Notes: generated by a model not told the origin, from the sequence alone. Counted from the stretch's first letter, positions 12,293 to 24,067 are shown. The stretch: DNA of 64,000 nt from Siphonodentalium dalli (GCA_032622095.1 CP136066.1:48892911-48956910); one strand, 5' to 3'. A program made the numbers and translations.

Positions 12293-13426
12293 AGATACGG
12301 ATGGCATTCGCGATGGGTGTATTGCTGTTTAAAAAGTCACATCAGTTAAAACCGCCATAAACAGAAGGAATTTTAAAATATAGACATATTTTGTTCTTAT
12401 ACCAAATTACCAATAATAAATATCGCCTAAATAGCATGTTATTGTCAATATCGTATTCCTTGTTAGTAAACCCACGCCATTATTATGATAAAGTACAGTG
12501 CGTAAAGAGTGTGCGATGCTAAATACACCCAACACCGTGGAAACTCCCACAAAGTGTACTTCGGTTAAAATTGACAACATATTATGTACAACATACCGAT
12601 ACAGCGCTCGCTGATCCTCGCCACTGATTATTTCGGTGTTGAATGGGTCATCGGTAATCACCCCCCCCCCACCAAAAACAAATATCGCCACGGTGTTGAG
12701 TGTTTTGCTTATCGAACACTCTATACGTGCTGCATATAAACAAATGCTCGGTTCACAACTTCACACAACGTATGTTTTGTGGGTAATATCGCATTCATAC
12801 AATCATTATACTATACCATTAGCATATTATTGAGGAAATTCAGATTTTTTTTCTTCTTCTAAATTATAACCTACAACCAAGGCCATCAGTGGCTTAAAAC
12901 TAAATTACGACGAGATATAGGGGAGATCAATTCACAAATGAAATATTTAGGTGCCTTCCTGGTTAAATAAATTTTTAAGAGTGTACATTTTTTTTTAGTT
13001 AACATAAATTATCATGTGTACATAGCCTACTATGAATACGACAAGACGGTCTGGTCGAAAGAAAACCAGCGTCCTCTCAACTGAAGTGTACAGGGGACTC
13101 ACAACCATTATCTGGCGCCACATTAGGGGATGTTTGCGCATGTCTGTGAGATTTATGTCGTTTTACCGTTTCGTTCGTTTTCGAGGACCACAGCTATTGA
13201 CAAGAGGACTCATCCTGTATTTCTAGTGCATTGTACTCGAGATGAGTACTGCCAAAAAGAAGCGCGTGCCGACGATTAGTACCTCCAAGTGATTTATATC
13301 CTATTGTGGCTCTTAAATACCTGAATTTAACCCACACCAGTCCAATATGTCCAATATCTAAAGAAAAGACGCGCCCATAAAACTATGGATACGTGACTTC
13401 GCGTACATTTAAGTGTGTAGACTTAC

Positions 13427-13504
13427 CAGTATATGTGAACAGTCCATTGATATGGGTCATACCGGTTTCCGTGGAAACGGGACTGTCGACCATGGCCATT
13501 TGGT
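13427..13504 (-). CDS. Inhibitory SMAD, linker exon B, left copy
   Basis: The 78-nt exon has acceptor ttccag and donor gtaagt, with phase 1 on both sides. It encodes DQMAMVDSPVSTETG and then MTHINGLFTYTG. The DSPVSTETG stretch resembles the DSTLSYTETE-like part of the SMAD6 linker, and phase continuity with the MH2 exon supports its inclusion. The mirrored exon in the right arm (25377-25454) has the same protein sequence, with one synonymous change noticed. It is too short for a database-style match on its own, so the call rests on splice sites, phase and linker position. Confidence 0.75.
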
Positions 13505-13977
13505 CTGGAAAAGAGAAGTATAGTCGTTAAATAGGCCAACTGCGTGGACCGATGATTTTCTAGACTGGAACATTATTGTGAGTGCAAATGAAACATTGTA
13601 TACTCTTGTATAGTAGAAGCCAGTCGTGTATATATTGAACATCGGTATGGGTTGTGCAAAATAATTGGACTCTATCGCAATTTGTTAATACCACGTGACC
13701 TCTAAATCCAAGATGGCTACCATGATGATGATAAGCAAAAAATCCATCATATTTTCGAGGATATTTGCACGTGTCCTGAACAAACCCAACATACACCACC
13801 GTGTTATGTACGCAAATCACCAAAACCCACCTTCCTTTATGGTGACGCCACAGGTGCTGTGTTCTGCATTGATTAATTGGAGTTTAATGTCGCTTTCAGA
13901 AACTGAGGCCATACTGATGACCCCTCCCCACTTTCCCAGCTGCTGCCCCATCCCCTGTGCTATCATGGGATACTCAC

Positions 13978-14031
13978 CTATTTTTATTGGTTCCACTGGA
14001 CTCTGGTCACCAGGATTAGGATGTTCTGATT
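13978..14031 (-). CDS. Inhibitory SMAD, linker exon A, left copy
   Basis: The 54-nt exon lies between acceptor attttcag and donor gtgagt, in phase 1 at both ends, 473 bases upstream of exon B. It encodes SEHPNPGDQSPVEPIKI; the right copy has Arg for Gln at the eighth residue shown. The SP(V/R)xxxK pattern parallels the SMAD6 segment just after the PPPPYSR motif. The PY motif itself would be in the preceding exon, which is not found. Support comes mainly from splice-site quality, phase and conservation of the frame in both arms. Confidence 0.65.
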
Positions 14032-14364
14032 CTGAAAATATAGATAACACCGTAAGGCTCTTTCTATCATGACAATTAGGAACGTGGCGACAATGGTGGG
14101 GAGGGGGTGATGGGATGTTTGGGGTTGGGGTTGGGCGGGGTTTGGGAGTATGTGTCTATAACCCCCAAACATTGGTCAATATTTTCAACTTTCATGTGCG
14201 TAACCATCAGGTATACAGGTATATGGGTAAATATGTCACGATCGAATATCTATATGTATGCTCTGACGCTCTACCGAAGCCAGAGTAGAGATTCGTTGCA
14301 CGATCTATAGTACATCGGTATTGTTCTGGACATGTCGGATAGTCGGTGTTACGAATGACGCAAT

Positions 14365-14638
14365 TTAATCCGTTCTATACTAAATAATCATTGACGTGTA
14401 GTTCCCATATGGAATATTGAGATAATAAGTTCAACAAACGACCATGTTTGTTGAACTTATTATCTGAACATTTACCACACATGAATGCGACTCTTTCTGC
14501 TCTTGAGTTATCTGTTTTCTCTCTCTGTCGTCTGCTTTTATTACCTGAACACCCCTTCCAAATGAATAATATATAGACAAGTCCAATGCATACCTTTATA
14601 ACTGAATGGGGGGATCCATTTAGTTTATAAAGGGTTAA
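14365..14638. mobile_element. TTAA element adjoining a second TTAA element
   Basis: This member of the 'CTATACTAAAT' family runs from TTAA 14365-14368 to TTAA 14635-14638. Its right TTAA is also the left TTAA of the next element. The internal hairpin contains 'gttgaacttattatctgaac'. The mirrored copy is at 24242-24515. Confidence 0.8.
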
Positions 14639-14664
14639 CCCTTTACCCAACAGAACGGCCCTGT

Positions 14665-14733
14665 GCCAATGCATTCTCTTATATATGCGAGTCGACCATA
14701 GGTCGCCTCGCATATATAAGAGAATGCATTGGC
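14665..14733. repeat. 69-bp hairpin module (copy 2)
   Basis: Near-perfect hairpin from gccaatgcattctcttatat to its complement with an ata loop. It carries the 'gagtcgacc' orientation of the stem, with mismatch T opposite C. Confidence 0.95.
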
Positions 14734-14811
14734 TTAACACATTAAAAATTATAAAATTGTTAAAGAATGTAAGAAAAAATGGTAAAAAGTGTTAAAAAAA
14801 GATTTTTTTAG

Positions 14812-14880
14812 GCCAATGCATTCTCTTATATATGCGAGGCGACCTATGGTCGACTCGCATATATAAGAGAATGCATTGGC
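14812..14880. repeat. 69-bp hairpin module (copy 3)
   Basis: Same hairpin in the opposite orientation ('gaggcgacc'), forming the mirrored partner of copy 2. Confidence 0.95.
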
Positions 14881-15741
14881 ACAGGGCATAACTATAACCA
14901 TCACAATGTGGTCAATGAGCCGGTTCCAATGATATCCATATTTGTATGGTTTTATTGAGACAGACCGAAGATATTTTAGGCTGTTGAAGCTTTATTTGGC
15001 CGGTTTTGGCCGGTTTGTTGGGTAAAGGGTTAACATGCTCTCAATTTCGATTCTAGTGACCTCAGTCCCAGCAACACGGATACTAATTTTCACCATGAGT
15101 TTCAAAATCCCACAGGGTAGTTAGTATCACATTAATTTTCGAACAAGAAAGCAGCTAAAATGCCTTTGATATTTCGTTCTGCGCATGCGCAATGCTGCAC
15201 GCGAGTTTCAAGTAGAAGAGATACATGCACACTCATAGTACATTATACGGGGGCATGTACATAAGATGAAGTGAAGTACCGGTACGTACATTACATAACA
15301 CACAACACGTGGGAAGATCCTATTAAAGCTATATGACAAAATGATGCAACGGCTGCAACTCGATTTCCATATCACCCAAAACATTGCCTCGAGGCATGCC
15401 GCGTATATATATGTGCAGAAAATTCTCACACGACGCAATTCGAAGGTTACACTGGTGTAAATGTTTTCCATAGGACTCCGTGCAAACGTGTTATTGTATA
15501 TACTGTTCACAATATATACCGGTATCCCAGGTCCATATTTTTTTTATAGATCTGAACTGATCTGAAAGATTGATATTTGTGGAAACGTTTTATGCAAAAA
15601 AGTCATGTCCGTCTAGCAGGGAATTCGCCTTTAAATCTTGTTTTTTCGTAACTAGTGTCAGGACCGCACCAACAAAAATAATGTCATATGTGACCCGCCA
15701 TATGAAATCCAGTCGTAAGTCGGGATTTTTGTTTACCCTGT

Positions 15742-15810
15742 GCCAATGCATTCTCTTATATATGCGAGTCGACCATAGGTCGCCTCGCATATATAAGAGA
15801 ATGCATTGGC
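15742..15810. repeat. 69-bp hairpin module (copy 4)
   Basis: Near-perfect hairpin, 'gagtcgacc' orientation, preceded by accctgt. Confidence 0.95.
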
Positions 15811-16017
15811 CTAACAATTTTTTAAATAAATGTTTCTTACAATTTTTAGGACATAAAATAAAAAAACATCCATTACCCTGCAGGGAGCCCCACACATATA
15901 TAGAAGCATATAGAAGAGTGTCGTCTGCTCATGTTTGTCTGGGGCTCTGTATGGGTGAAAATATAAAATTGTTAAAGAATACAAGAACAAATTATTAAAA
16001 TTGTAAAAAATTGTTAG

Positions 16018-16086
16018 GCCAATGCATTCTCTTATATATGCGAGGCGACCTATGGTCGACTCGCATATGTAAGAGAATGCATTGGC
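16018..16086. repeat. 69-bp hairpin module (copy 5)
   Basis: Mirrored partner of copy 4, 'gaggcgacc' orientation, followed by acagggt. Confidence 0.95.
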
Positions 16087-16542
16087 ACAGGGTAAAAAAA
16101 TCGCGACTTACGACTGGATTTGATATGGCGGGTCACATATTAGACCACATCACAAAATTCACTACAAAGGGTTAATTCATGTGCCGATAGCTATTTTACC
16201 TACATGTATGGGAAATCACAGGGAAGAGGTGTGATGATTTTTTTTATGCAACAAATACACAAGGCTATTGGCCGATCAGGGCCCAGTGTCCATCTATTCT
16301 CTCCTATATATCCCGCATCCGCAAGATGCCACTCCGAAACATATTTACACTGGTGTAACCTAAAGGTACACTGCAGACAGTATAGATATTATATGAACAG
16401 CATACTCATAAAGATAACGACCTGCATGTGAACTTCACGTCAAATCTGAGACGAACATTTTAACCAGAAACAACAATTAGAACTTTTATTTCTTAAAACA
16501 AGACTTGGTCATTTTTAACTCTTATTTGAGATTTTTTGTTAG

Positions 16543-16611
16543 GCCAATGCATTCTCTTATATATGCGAGGCGACTTATGGTCGACTCGCATATATAAGAG
16601 AATGCATTGGC
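16543..16611. repeat. 69-bp hairpin module (copy 6), unpaired
   Basis: A single module near the inner end of the left arm with one stem change (gcgacttatgg). It is followed by a fragment of the same flanking sequence as 16087-16120 ('aaaaaatcccgactta') and by a compact 'GATCATGCCATGGAGCTC' hairpin element at 16717-16795. Confidence 0.9.
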
Positions 16612-17591
16612 ACAGAGTAAAAAAATCCCGACTTAGAACATGTGCTTTAGACCTACCATATTTTTATTTTAAATCAAATTTTAGAAACAAGTGCCCAATC
16701 CAAATTTATCAGGCACTAGATCATGCCATGGAGCTCTGGACTGGCTAATGCCCGTAGAACCATGCAGAGTAGAGATTCATGGCATGATCAAATCAGGAAT
16801 AGAATGTTTGTAAATCCCCCAATAAAACAAAATATTTCTATCCTACACATTGTACATTTATCTGTTCATTCAATGAATCCATTATTTTGAAGAAAGTATA
16901 TCTGTAACGCAGATCTATATGTAGATTTTGTTTTGTTTATTGATATGCTTCAATCACTGTTGAAATAAGCAATCTTATTTACCCACTTTAGATGGGTTAT
17001 ACTTTATTAATGTACTTCCGGGAGTGGTAAGATCTCACGGTATGTGTTCCCTCGTGTCGTCTGCTCTGTGGCCTCATGTCGTCTGCTCTGTGGCGGGTAT
17101 ACAACACACGTCTCGTGGTGTCTACAAACCTACGTCGCCCAGTAGTCTGCGTGTTTGTGGTGTGATATTCCCGTAGTATTACCTTATCATCGCGCACGAC
17201 GCCAATGATATGCGTATTAAGGTTTGATTAATGACTGTCGTCTAGATCGCGTGTCTCAAGAGGTTTAAAGTGGATTCACGAGGGGCTCAAAACAGAAAAG
17301 AAAATAGAGTTACCTCCTCATCCGTATCTATTATGATAGTACACGTGCATGCACCACATGTATTCGAGCTATAATTACACTATACCAGTACTAGCACACT
17401 CGTGTCGTTCTGTATATATATATATTACCTGTATATACGAGATGGTATGTGTGCAATAAACACAGAACAACACAGGGGAAACCTGGTGTCAGCGCATGCT
17501 ACTCAAGGGTGAATTCATTATTACCCGCTTGATCCTATATAGAATCACACTAGCAGTGTTCCTGTTGGGTCATATTTACAAATCCGTATGA

Positions 17592-18041
17592 CCCACGTGG
17601 TTAGAAGGAACTAAATGTTTTCCATAGGCCATAGTGTTAACGTTTGACCACGCCCACGCTAAATCTTCGAGTTCCGAAGTGCACGATGCATGCGTTCGTA
17701 AAGACCAACCCTTTCGGCATCTGATCGCACATAGGAGTACCTTTCGAGCCACGCCTTTCTCAAAAACCAGCATACGTTTTCCACACTACCCCACTTTTTG
17801 CACAGAATTTGACAGTCTGACGAAAGCCAATACACATGCAGCCTCAATCTCCCGCCATTGTTTGGACACGAACGCATTTCAGACTAGGAAACGCCCACGT
17901 TTTTACGTGCTATGGGTATTGTAATTCTTGAATTTGTAAATCATTTGACATATTATACGCCAATCGCGCGCCAGCATTTTTTTTAACTCATATTCGAAAG
18001 GGACGCAATTCTACTTATTTAGTTCCTTCTAACCACGTGCG
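17592..18041. mobile_element. Element with 'CACGTGGTTAGAAGGAACTA' inverted ends
   Basis: A terminal inverted repeat of about 23 bases opens at 17593 and closes at about 18040. Interior open frames of 65-96 codons on both strands resemble no known protein to me. It could be a single-copy MITE or a foldback element. Confidence 0.6.
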
Positions 18042-18879
18042 ACCCACGTGTTTAAACTGCAGGTAAATGGGAACTGTATACCTGTATATACGGACACGCA
18101 TGTAGAGAATATCATCAGTTTAGTATATTATATGTACATGTATAGTTTTAAATATTTGAGGGGCTTTTATATACGAATATTACAAGCTACATTGTATTCA
18201 ACACAGCCACTTATCCTACGTTCGATGCACCGATAGTCTTGTATCCCACCTTTCTTCATGATCTATATACATGTACATACACAACTTCTCTCTGCAACGA
18301 ACTTCAATCTCGATAGCCAAACTCAATGCAGGGTTTACCTCCCTTGATGAATCGGTAAGACCGCTGCTACAGGCGACATTTTACTCACATTTGGTGGACT
18401 TCCATGATATTAATATACACGTATATTCGTCGCGAACAGAGCAACATGTTGCCCTCAATAAACACACAAAATATCGAACAAAATTTGTCCAATTTTGTAC
18501 CATAAGTTTGGAAAGTCCCACTAAAACCGAAGAACTATATCTCGAAACGGTGTGATTTGTTTCTCCGATTATGTTGTCAGCACACAAGTCTAAACGCAGA
18601 TACATGTTGTATGCATGGTAAACATCAGTCAAGTCAATAACAAGAGTTCTAATTTACTGTCATTTCACTGCATGAGTAGCTTGCGAAAATCGTCAACAAA
18701 CCTACCGCTCTAATTCTCCATTATGTCAATAAGTTTTTAGTACCGGAATTGTTCTCAAAGCACGTTGGAAATTTGACTTTGGGGACGATCGGTTCCGCCA
18801 TTTTGGCTGGAAAAACCCGTGCTAAATATAGACGAGGGGTACGCATCTAAGATCCTTTTGTCGAGTTTTTTGGCAGTCG

Positions 18880-19390
18880 AATCAAACTTCTGCCAATAAG
18901 GTGCACAACTCCGGGAAAAAAAGTCGGACGGTGGTATATTATTGCAATAGACCTATATACCAAATATCAATTGAATCCGTTAATATTTCATTGAGTTATC
19001 GCTCTAACGGTGATAAAAAATTTATTAAAATAGACAAGCTAAGACCCATGCATAACTCCGGAATTTTTTTCGGACAAACCAGGTTTTCGAACTCCTCCGA
19101 GATATTGTTGCAAGAGACTCATATACCAAATATTGTTGAAATCGGTTAATATTTCATCGAGTTATCGCGCTAACGGTGATAAAATTGTTTTAAAAAAATA
19201 GACAAACTAAGACCCATAACTCCGCGAAAAAAATTCGTACAAACCTGGTTTTCGAACTCGTCCGAGACATTGCTGCAGGAGACTCATATACCAAATATTG
19301 TTGAATCAGTTCACAAATGTCAAAGTTATAAGGCATTCTTTATGTCCGCCTGCCCGCCCACCGCCTGCCCGCCAACTCGACTAAAAATCA
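18880..19390. repeat. Degenerate tandem repeat, about three units
   Basis: Repeated blocks contain 'ctcatataccaaatattgtt', 'tcatcgagttatcgcgctaa' and 'aactccggaa', ending in a 'cctgcccgcc' run. The later blocks are about 140 bases long. It is similar in style to dispersed repeats at 50540-51090 and 61580-62195 that end in gacgg or cgtcc runs. Confidence 0.7.
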
Positions 19391-19651
19391 CAGACAATTT
19401 TTAAGTATACCCAGTCGGTGACAGAGTCACAAAGGAATGAGAACTTCTGCTCTGGTAGAGATTATCCGATATATAGCATGCAACAAAGTCCACCCACTTA
19501 AAATGCGTATGTTTTTTTCAATTATGCAACTCGTGAATTTGCCGGTAAGAGGTCAAATGTTACCGTTTGTCAGATTCTCGCCCTTGTTTATCCCATCGCT
19601 ATTACAATGTTATGGCGGGCAACATGACAGCATTACACAAATTGTTACCTA

Positions 19652-19865
19652 CAGTAATGCCCAAAGTAATTGACCACTTAACCACAGCAGAATTATGGGT
19701 AATTTTTCAGGATTTAATCGGAAGTATGGCTTGTTGCCATTCATCGGAAAGCTCTCGACGAGAGCTTTGCGATGAATGGCAACAAGCCATATTTCCGACT
19801 AAATCCTGAAAAATTACCCATAATTCTGCTGTGGTTAAGGGGTCGATTACTTTGGGGCATTACTG
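19652..19865. mobile_element. TA-flanked hairpin MITE, 'CAGTAATGCCC' family
   Basis: Palindromic element flanked by TA at 19650-19651 and 19866-19867. Its centre has an extra inverted segment around 'ggaaagctctcgacgagagc'. The spacer copy is longer than the arm copies at 617-795 and 39124-39301. Confidence 0.85.
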
Positions 19866-20047
19866 TACAAAAAATACGGGCGCGGTATACGGTTATTGTG
19901 TCCAGTAAAAAAAGAGGCACGTCAATCGATATGCGTTGATCACGTGACACTTGATTCTCTGGTATTTCGACATACCTGCGAAGGTGCGACCATGACCTCA
20001 TAAACGGAATGCTGATACCGAAAAGTGAATGAGTGAGTGCAGCATAT

Positions 20048-20230
20048 GTCAGGGACGTGGCTAGTATATAGATATATCCGCTGGGGATGAGTGGTTTGCA
20101 ACTTCACACCTGCACCCCATTGAACTAAGTGACGTGCATGATTGGAGGGTCTGGGGGACGTACATTTTAAATTGAAAGTTACAAAAGTGGACACCCCAAA
20201 TGGATACCCATTCAGCCACGTCCCTGTCTG
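20048..20230. mobile_element. MITE with 'CAGGGACGTGGCTAG' termini
   Basis: Inverted ends read gtcagggacgtggctag and cagccacgtccctgtc. A relative at 57680-57780 shares the 'ggacgtggctag' end and the motif 'ggacacccc'. A part of its right end recurs just before the nested elements at about 21105-21130. Confidence 0.6.
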
Positions 20231-20412
20231 GTTGTCAAATGACAATTTAACCAAGCCTACAGTGTGACTGGACCCGATAATTGCCGCATTATTTAGTAAA
20301 ACATTCGAATTCGGCGTGACGTATAGACGCTGGTGTGGCGCCAGTATAGTTTTACTCAGTTCTCGCGCCTGGATTCATAAACGCGATGCATCATCTCAAT
20401 TATAAGCGAGAT
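20225..20412. repeat. Direct duplicate segment, uninterrupted copy
   Basis: About 180 bases ('gacaatttaa', 'ataattgccgcatta', 'gacgctggtgtggcgccagt', 'ctcagttctcgcgcctggat') recur at 21120-21140 plus 21530-21686. This copy has an intact TTAA at 20247-20250, exactly where the second copy is split by a TTAA element. Confidence 0.85.
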
Positions 20413-20427
20413 CACTATTAAAGTGGC

Positions 20428-20686
20428 AGCCATATATTGAATCTATCCAGCCCCCGTTCCGCGGTTTAAGTGCTACATGTCAACGTTCTGCAGTGGAGGT
20501 GCATTCCATATATAGAATTCATGAATATTAAAAAAGCTCCATACACGAAATTCATGAATATTCAAAACTCTATATATGGAATACACTCCAGGACTTGGAC
20601 ATGTAGCACTAAACACCGCGGAACGGGAGCCGGTTGGATCCAATATGACCGCGACTCAGTGACAGGACTTATTGCCACATTACAGC
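20428..20686. mobile_element. Diverged foldback MITE, 'GACCGCGACTCAGTGACA' family
   Basis: Opposed arms 'gtgcattccatatatagaat' and 'atatatggaatacactcca' surround a short centre. The right end 'atccaatatgaccgcgactc' matches the elements at 150-377 and 39542-39769. Confidence 0.7.
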
Positions 20687-20770
20687 TAGTGGACTCTGAC
20701 CAAAACAGTAACAACGAGAGACAAGGCGAGAGAGATAGAGGGGGGGGGTAACGAGATGTTAATAGCATAG

Positions 20771-20968
<198 letters not shown>

Positions 20969-21136
20969 AAAAAGTGCCGACACACTATAGAAAGAAATAA
21001 AGATTTTCATTTGTAATTTTCAACTACATGTATAATGTTGTGTCTGACAGGCATAACATTTCCAACTGTTGAAACTTTAGCCAAAGTTGGGTGGGGGGGG
21101 GGGGCTGTCGCTACGTCCCTGTCGTCGGATGACAAT

Positions 21137-21529
21137 TTAACACTTTCTGTGCTAAAAGTATACATTGGAATGGTCCATAGTTCATCTGGAGGGGTTTTCA
21201 GGAAAAATAAGCAGACGGCAGATAATAGGAGGGCAGAAAGGTCCAGTTCATTGGAGGGAAATGTTGAGATAATAAGTTAAACAACACGATCGGTTGTTGA
21301 ACTTACAGTAATGCCCAAAGTAATTGACCACTTAACCACAGCAGAATTATGGGTAACTTTTCAGCTTTCCTATGAATGGCAACAAGCCATATTTCCGACT
21401 AAATCCTGAAAAGTTACCCATGCTGTGGTTAAGTGGTCAATTACTTTGGGCATTATTGTATTATCTGAACATTTCATAAGTGATAACTACTCGTCAAATT
21501 TAATGAGTATTCAGTATAGAGAGAGTTAA
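21137..21529. mobile_element. TTAA element interrupted by a TA element
   Basis: TTAA at 21137-21140 and 21526-21529 bounds a 'CTATACTAAAT'-family element ('gtatacattggaatggtcca', 'gttgagataataagtt', 'gtattcagtatagagag'). It contains a complete CAGTAATGCCC element at 21306-21458. The host segment without insertion is visible at 20225-20412. Confidence 0.85.
21306..21458. mobile_element. TA-flanked CAGTAATGCCC MITE nested in a TTAA element
   Basis: Flanked by TA at 21304-21305 and 21459-21460. Removing it and one TA restores the sequence gaacttattatctgaac, which is found intact in sister elements (for example near 24450). Confidence 0.9.
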
Positions 21530-21819
21530 TGAAGCACGTAGTGTGATTCGACCCGGTAATTGCCGCATTATGTAGTAAAACATTCGAGTTCGGTGTGACG
21601 TATAGACGCTGGTGTGGCGCCAGTAGTTTTTACTCAGTTCTCGCGCCTGGATTCGTAAAGCATGATGCATCATCTCAATTATTGCCACACCACCGAGGAC
21701 AATGACCAAAACAAAACATATACAATGGAAGATGATAGAGAGATGAGAGATAGAGAGATATATAATGAAGGAGTGGGAGAGACTGAGAGAGATTGGAGAG
21801 TGAGTGAGACCAATAGTGA

Positions 21820-21922
21820 GAGCTTTCCGATGAATGGCAACAAGCGATATTTCCGACTAAATCCTGAAAAATTACCCATAATTCTGCTGTGGTTAAGTGG
21901 TCAATTACTTTGGGCATTACTG
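21820..21922. mobile_element. Half copy of CAGTAATGCCC MITE
   Basis: Only one arm is present ('atttccgactaaatcctgaa' to 'ttgggcattactg'), followed by TA. It lies close to the contig end. Confidence 0.75.
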
Positions 21923-21966
21923 TATATTATTGAGGAACAGATATATATTCTCTGCATTCTTTGTTC

Positions 21967-22066
21967 NNNNNNNNNNNNNNNNNNNNNNNNNNNNNNNNNN
22001 NNNNNNNNNNNNNNNNNNNNNNNNNNNNNNNNNNNNNNNNNNNNNNNNNNNNNNNNNNNNNNNNNN
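21967..22066. other. Assembly gap (100 N)
   Basis: Exactly 100 unknown bases, a conventional placeholder for a gap of unspecified length. The base after it is the partner of 16817, so the inverted repeat begins at a contig edge. Confidence 0.99.
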
Positions 22067-22272
22067 GGATTTACAAACATTCTATTCCTGATTTGATCAT
22101 GCCATGAATCTCTACTCTGCATGGTTCTATGGGCATTAGCCAGTCCAGAGCTCCATGGCATGATCTAGTGCCTGATAAATTTGGATTGGGCACTTGTTTC
22201 TAAAATTTGATTTAAAATAAAAATATGGTAGGTCTAAAGCGCATGTTCTAAGTCGGGATTTTTTTACCCTGT

Positions 22273-22342
22273 GCCAATGCATTCTCTTATATATGCGAGT
22301 CGACCATTAAGTCGCCTCGCATATATAAGAGAATGCATTGGC
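22273..22342. repeat. 69-bp hairpin module (copy 7)
   Basis: Mirror counterpart of copy 6, with one extra base in the loop region (accattaagtcg). Confidence 0.9.
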
Positions 22343-22805
22343 CTAACAAAAAATCTCAAATAAGAGTTAAAAATGACCAAGTCTTGTTTTAAGAAATAAA
22401 AATTATAATTGTTGTTTCTGGTTAAAATGTTCGTCTCAGATTTGACGTGAAGTCCACATGCAGGTCGTTATCTTTATGAGTATGCTGTTCATATAATATC
22501 TATACGGTCTGCAGTGTACCTTTAGGTTACACCAGTGTAAATATGTTTCGGAGTGGCATCTTGCGGATGCGGGATATATAGGAGAGAATAGATGGAAACT
22601 GGGCCCTGATCGGCCAATAGCCTTGTGTGTTGTTTGCATAAAAAAAATCATCACACCTCTTCCCTGTGATTTCCCATACATGTAGGTAAAATAGCTATCG
22701 GCACATGAATTAACCCTTTGTAGTGAAGTTTGAATTTTGTGATGTGGTCTAATATGTGACCCGCCATATCAAATCCAGTCGTAAGTCGCGATTGTTTTAC
22801 CCTGT

Positions 22806-22874
22806 GCCAATGCATTCTCTTACATATGCGAGTCGACCATAGGTCGCCTCGCATATATAAGAGAATGCATTGGC
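22806..22874. repeat. 69-bp hairpin module (copy 8)
   Basis: Mirror counterpart of copy 5, including the same tacatatgcga variant in one arm. Confidence 0.95.
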
Positions 22875-23072
22875 CTAACAATTTTAATAATTTGTTCTTG
22901 TATTCTTTAACAATTTTATAATTTCACCCATACAGAGCCCCAGACAAACATGAGCAGACGACACTCTTCTATATGATTCTATATATGTGTGGGGCTCCCT
23001 GCAGGGTAATGGATGTTTTTTTTATTTTATGTCCTAAAAATTGTAAGAAACATTTATTTAAAAAATTGTTAG

Positions 23073-23141
23073 GCCAATGCATTCTCTTATATATGCGAGG
23101 CGACCTATGGTCGACTCGCATATATAAGAGAATGCATTGGC
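23073..23141. repeat. 69-bp hairpin module (copy 9)
   Basis: Mirror counterpart of copy 4. Confidence 0.95.
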
Positions 23142-23998
23142 ACAGGGTAAAAAAAAATCCCGACTTACGACTGGATTTGATATGGCGGGTCACATATGAC
23201 ATTATTTTTGTTGGTGCGGTCCTGACACTAGTTACGAAAACACAAGATTTAAAGGCGAATTCCCTGCTAGACGGACATGACTTTTTTGCATAAAACGTTT
23301 CCACAAATATCAATCTTTCAGATCAGTTCAGATCTATAAAAAAAATATGGACCTGGGATACCGGTATATATTGTGAACAGTATATACAATAACACGTTTG
23401 CACGGAGTCCTATGGAAAACATTTACACCAGTGTAACCTTCGAATTGCGTCGTGTGAGAATTTTCTGCACATATATATACGCGGCATGCCTCGAGGCAAT
23501 GTTTTGGGTGATATGGAAATCGAGTTGCAGCCGTTGCATCATTTTGTCATATAGCTTTAATAGGATCTTCCCACGTGTTGTGTGTTATGTAATGTACGTA
23601 CCGGTACTTCACTTCATCTTATGTACATGCCCCCGTATAATGTACTATGAGTGTGCATGTATCTCTTCTACTTGAAACTCGCGTGCAGCATTGCGCATGC
23701 GCAGAACGAAATATCAAAGGCATTTTAGCTGCTTTCTTGTTCGAAAATTAATGTGATACTACCCTGTGGGATTTTGAAACTCATGGTGAAAATTAGTATC
23801 CGTGTTGCTGGGACTGAGGTCACTAGAATCGAAATTGAGAGCATGTTAACCCTTTACCCAACAAACCGGCCAAAACCGGCCAAATAAAGCTTCAACAGCC
23901 TAAAATATCTTCGGTCTGTCTCAATAGAACCATACAAATATGGATATCATTGGAACCGGCTCCTTGACCACATTGTGATAGTTACAGTTATGCCCTGT

Positions 23999-24067
23999 GC
24001 CAATGCATTCTCTTATATATGCGAGTCGACCATAGGTCGCCTCGCATATATAAGAGAATGCATTGGC
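23999..24067. repeat. 69-bp hairpin module (copy 10)
   Basis: Mirror counterpart of copy 3. Confidence 0.95.

Larger units (their letters stand above)
2427..13426 (-). other. Large repeat-filled intron of left SMAD copy
   Basis: This 11-kb stretch separates the second linker exon from the MH2 exon. No further exon with SMAD similarity was found. It holds the TTAA element at 2994-3483, the 'GATCATGCCATGAATC' block, the 119-bp and 29-bp tandem arrays and several MITEs, each listed separately. The remaining A+T-rich stretches, including 8560-9490 and 11280-12010, show nothing recognisable. Confidence 0.75.
14635..15033. mobile_element. TTAA element 'CCCTTTACCCAACA' with paired hairpins
   Basis: It starts TTAACCCTTTACCCAACAGA and ends with the complement at TTAA 15030-15033. 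Two 69-bp hairpin modules (14665-14733 and 14812-14880) sit in mirror orientation inside, so the element is a palindrome made of palindromes. Other copies are at 23846-24245 and 45599-45988. No coding capacity is seen. Confidence 0.88.
15685..16141. mobile_element. Element with 'ATATGTGACCCGCCATATC' termini and paired hairpins
   Basis: Inverted termini of about 55 bases read atatgtgacccgccatat and then aaatccagtcgtaagtcg before running into accctgtgccaatgc. Two mirrored 69-bp hairpins lie at 15742-15810 and 16018-16086. No clear target duplication is seen. The mirrored copy is at 22752-23197. Confidence 0.8.
1..16817. repeat. Left arm of giant inverted repeat
   Basis: This segment is the reverse complement of the right arm. 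Matching features pair with coordinate sums of about 39918 at the outer end, 39943 near position 5000, 38881 near position 13000 and 38884 at the inner end. Landmarks used are the SMAD exons, the MITEs, the minisatellites and the 69-bp hairpins. The match continues to base 1, so the arm extends upstream of the window. The inner boundary is 16817, whose partner is the first base after the N gap. Differences are scattered substitutions plus indels in tandem repeats. Confidence 0.95.
22752..23197. mobile_element. Element with 'ATATGTGACCCGCCATATC' termini, right copy
   Basis: Mirror of 15685-16141, with hairpin modules at 22806-22874 and 23073-23141. The internal spacer carries 'ctgcagggtaatggatg', as in the left copy. 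Confidence 0.8.

Noticed and set aside
15570-15998. 142- and 101-codon frames across the hairpin elements
   Set aside because: Mirror-image frames on opposite strands caused by palindromic DNA; no domain recognised.
14665-16611. 69-bp hairpins as microRNA precursors or a CRISPR-like array
   Set aside because: Copies are in dispersed transposons, in mirrored pairs, not regularly spaced, with no unique spacers. The stem is too perfect and too repeated for a conserved single-locus microRNA.
17634-17924. 96-codon frame and opposing minus-strand frames
   Set aside because: They lie inside an element with inverted ends, with three overlapping frames and no recognisable protein.
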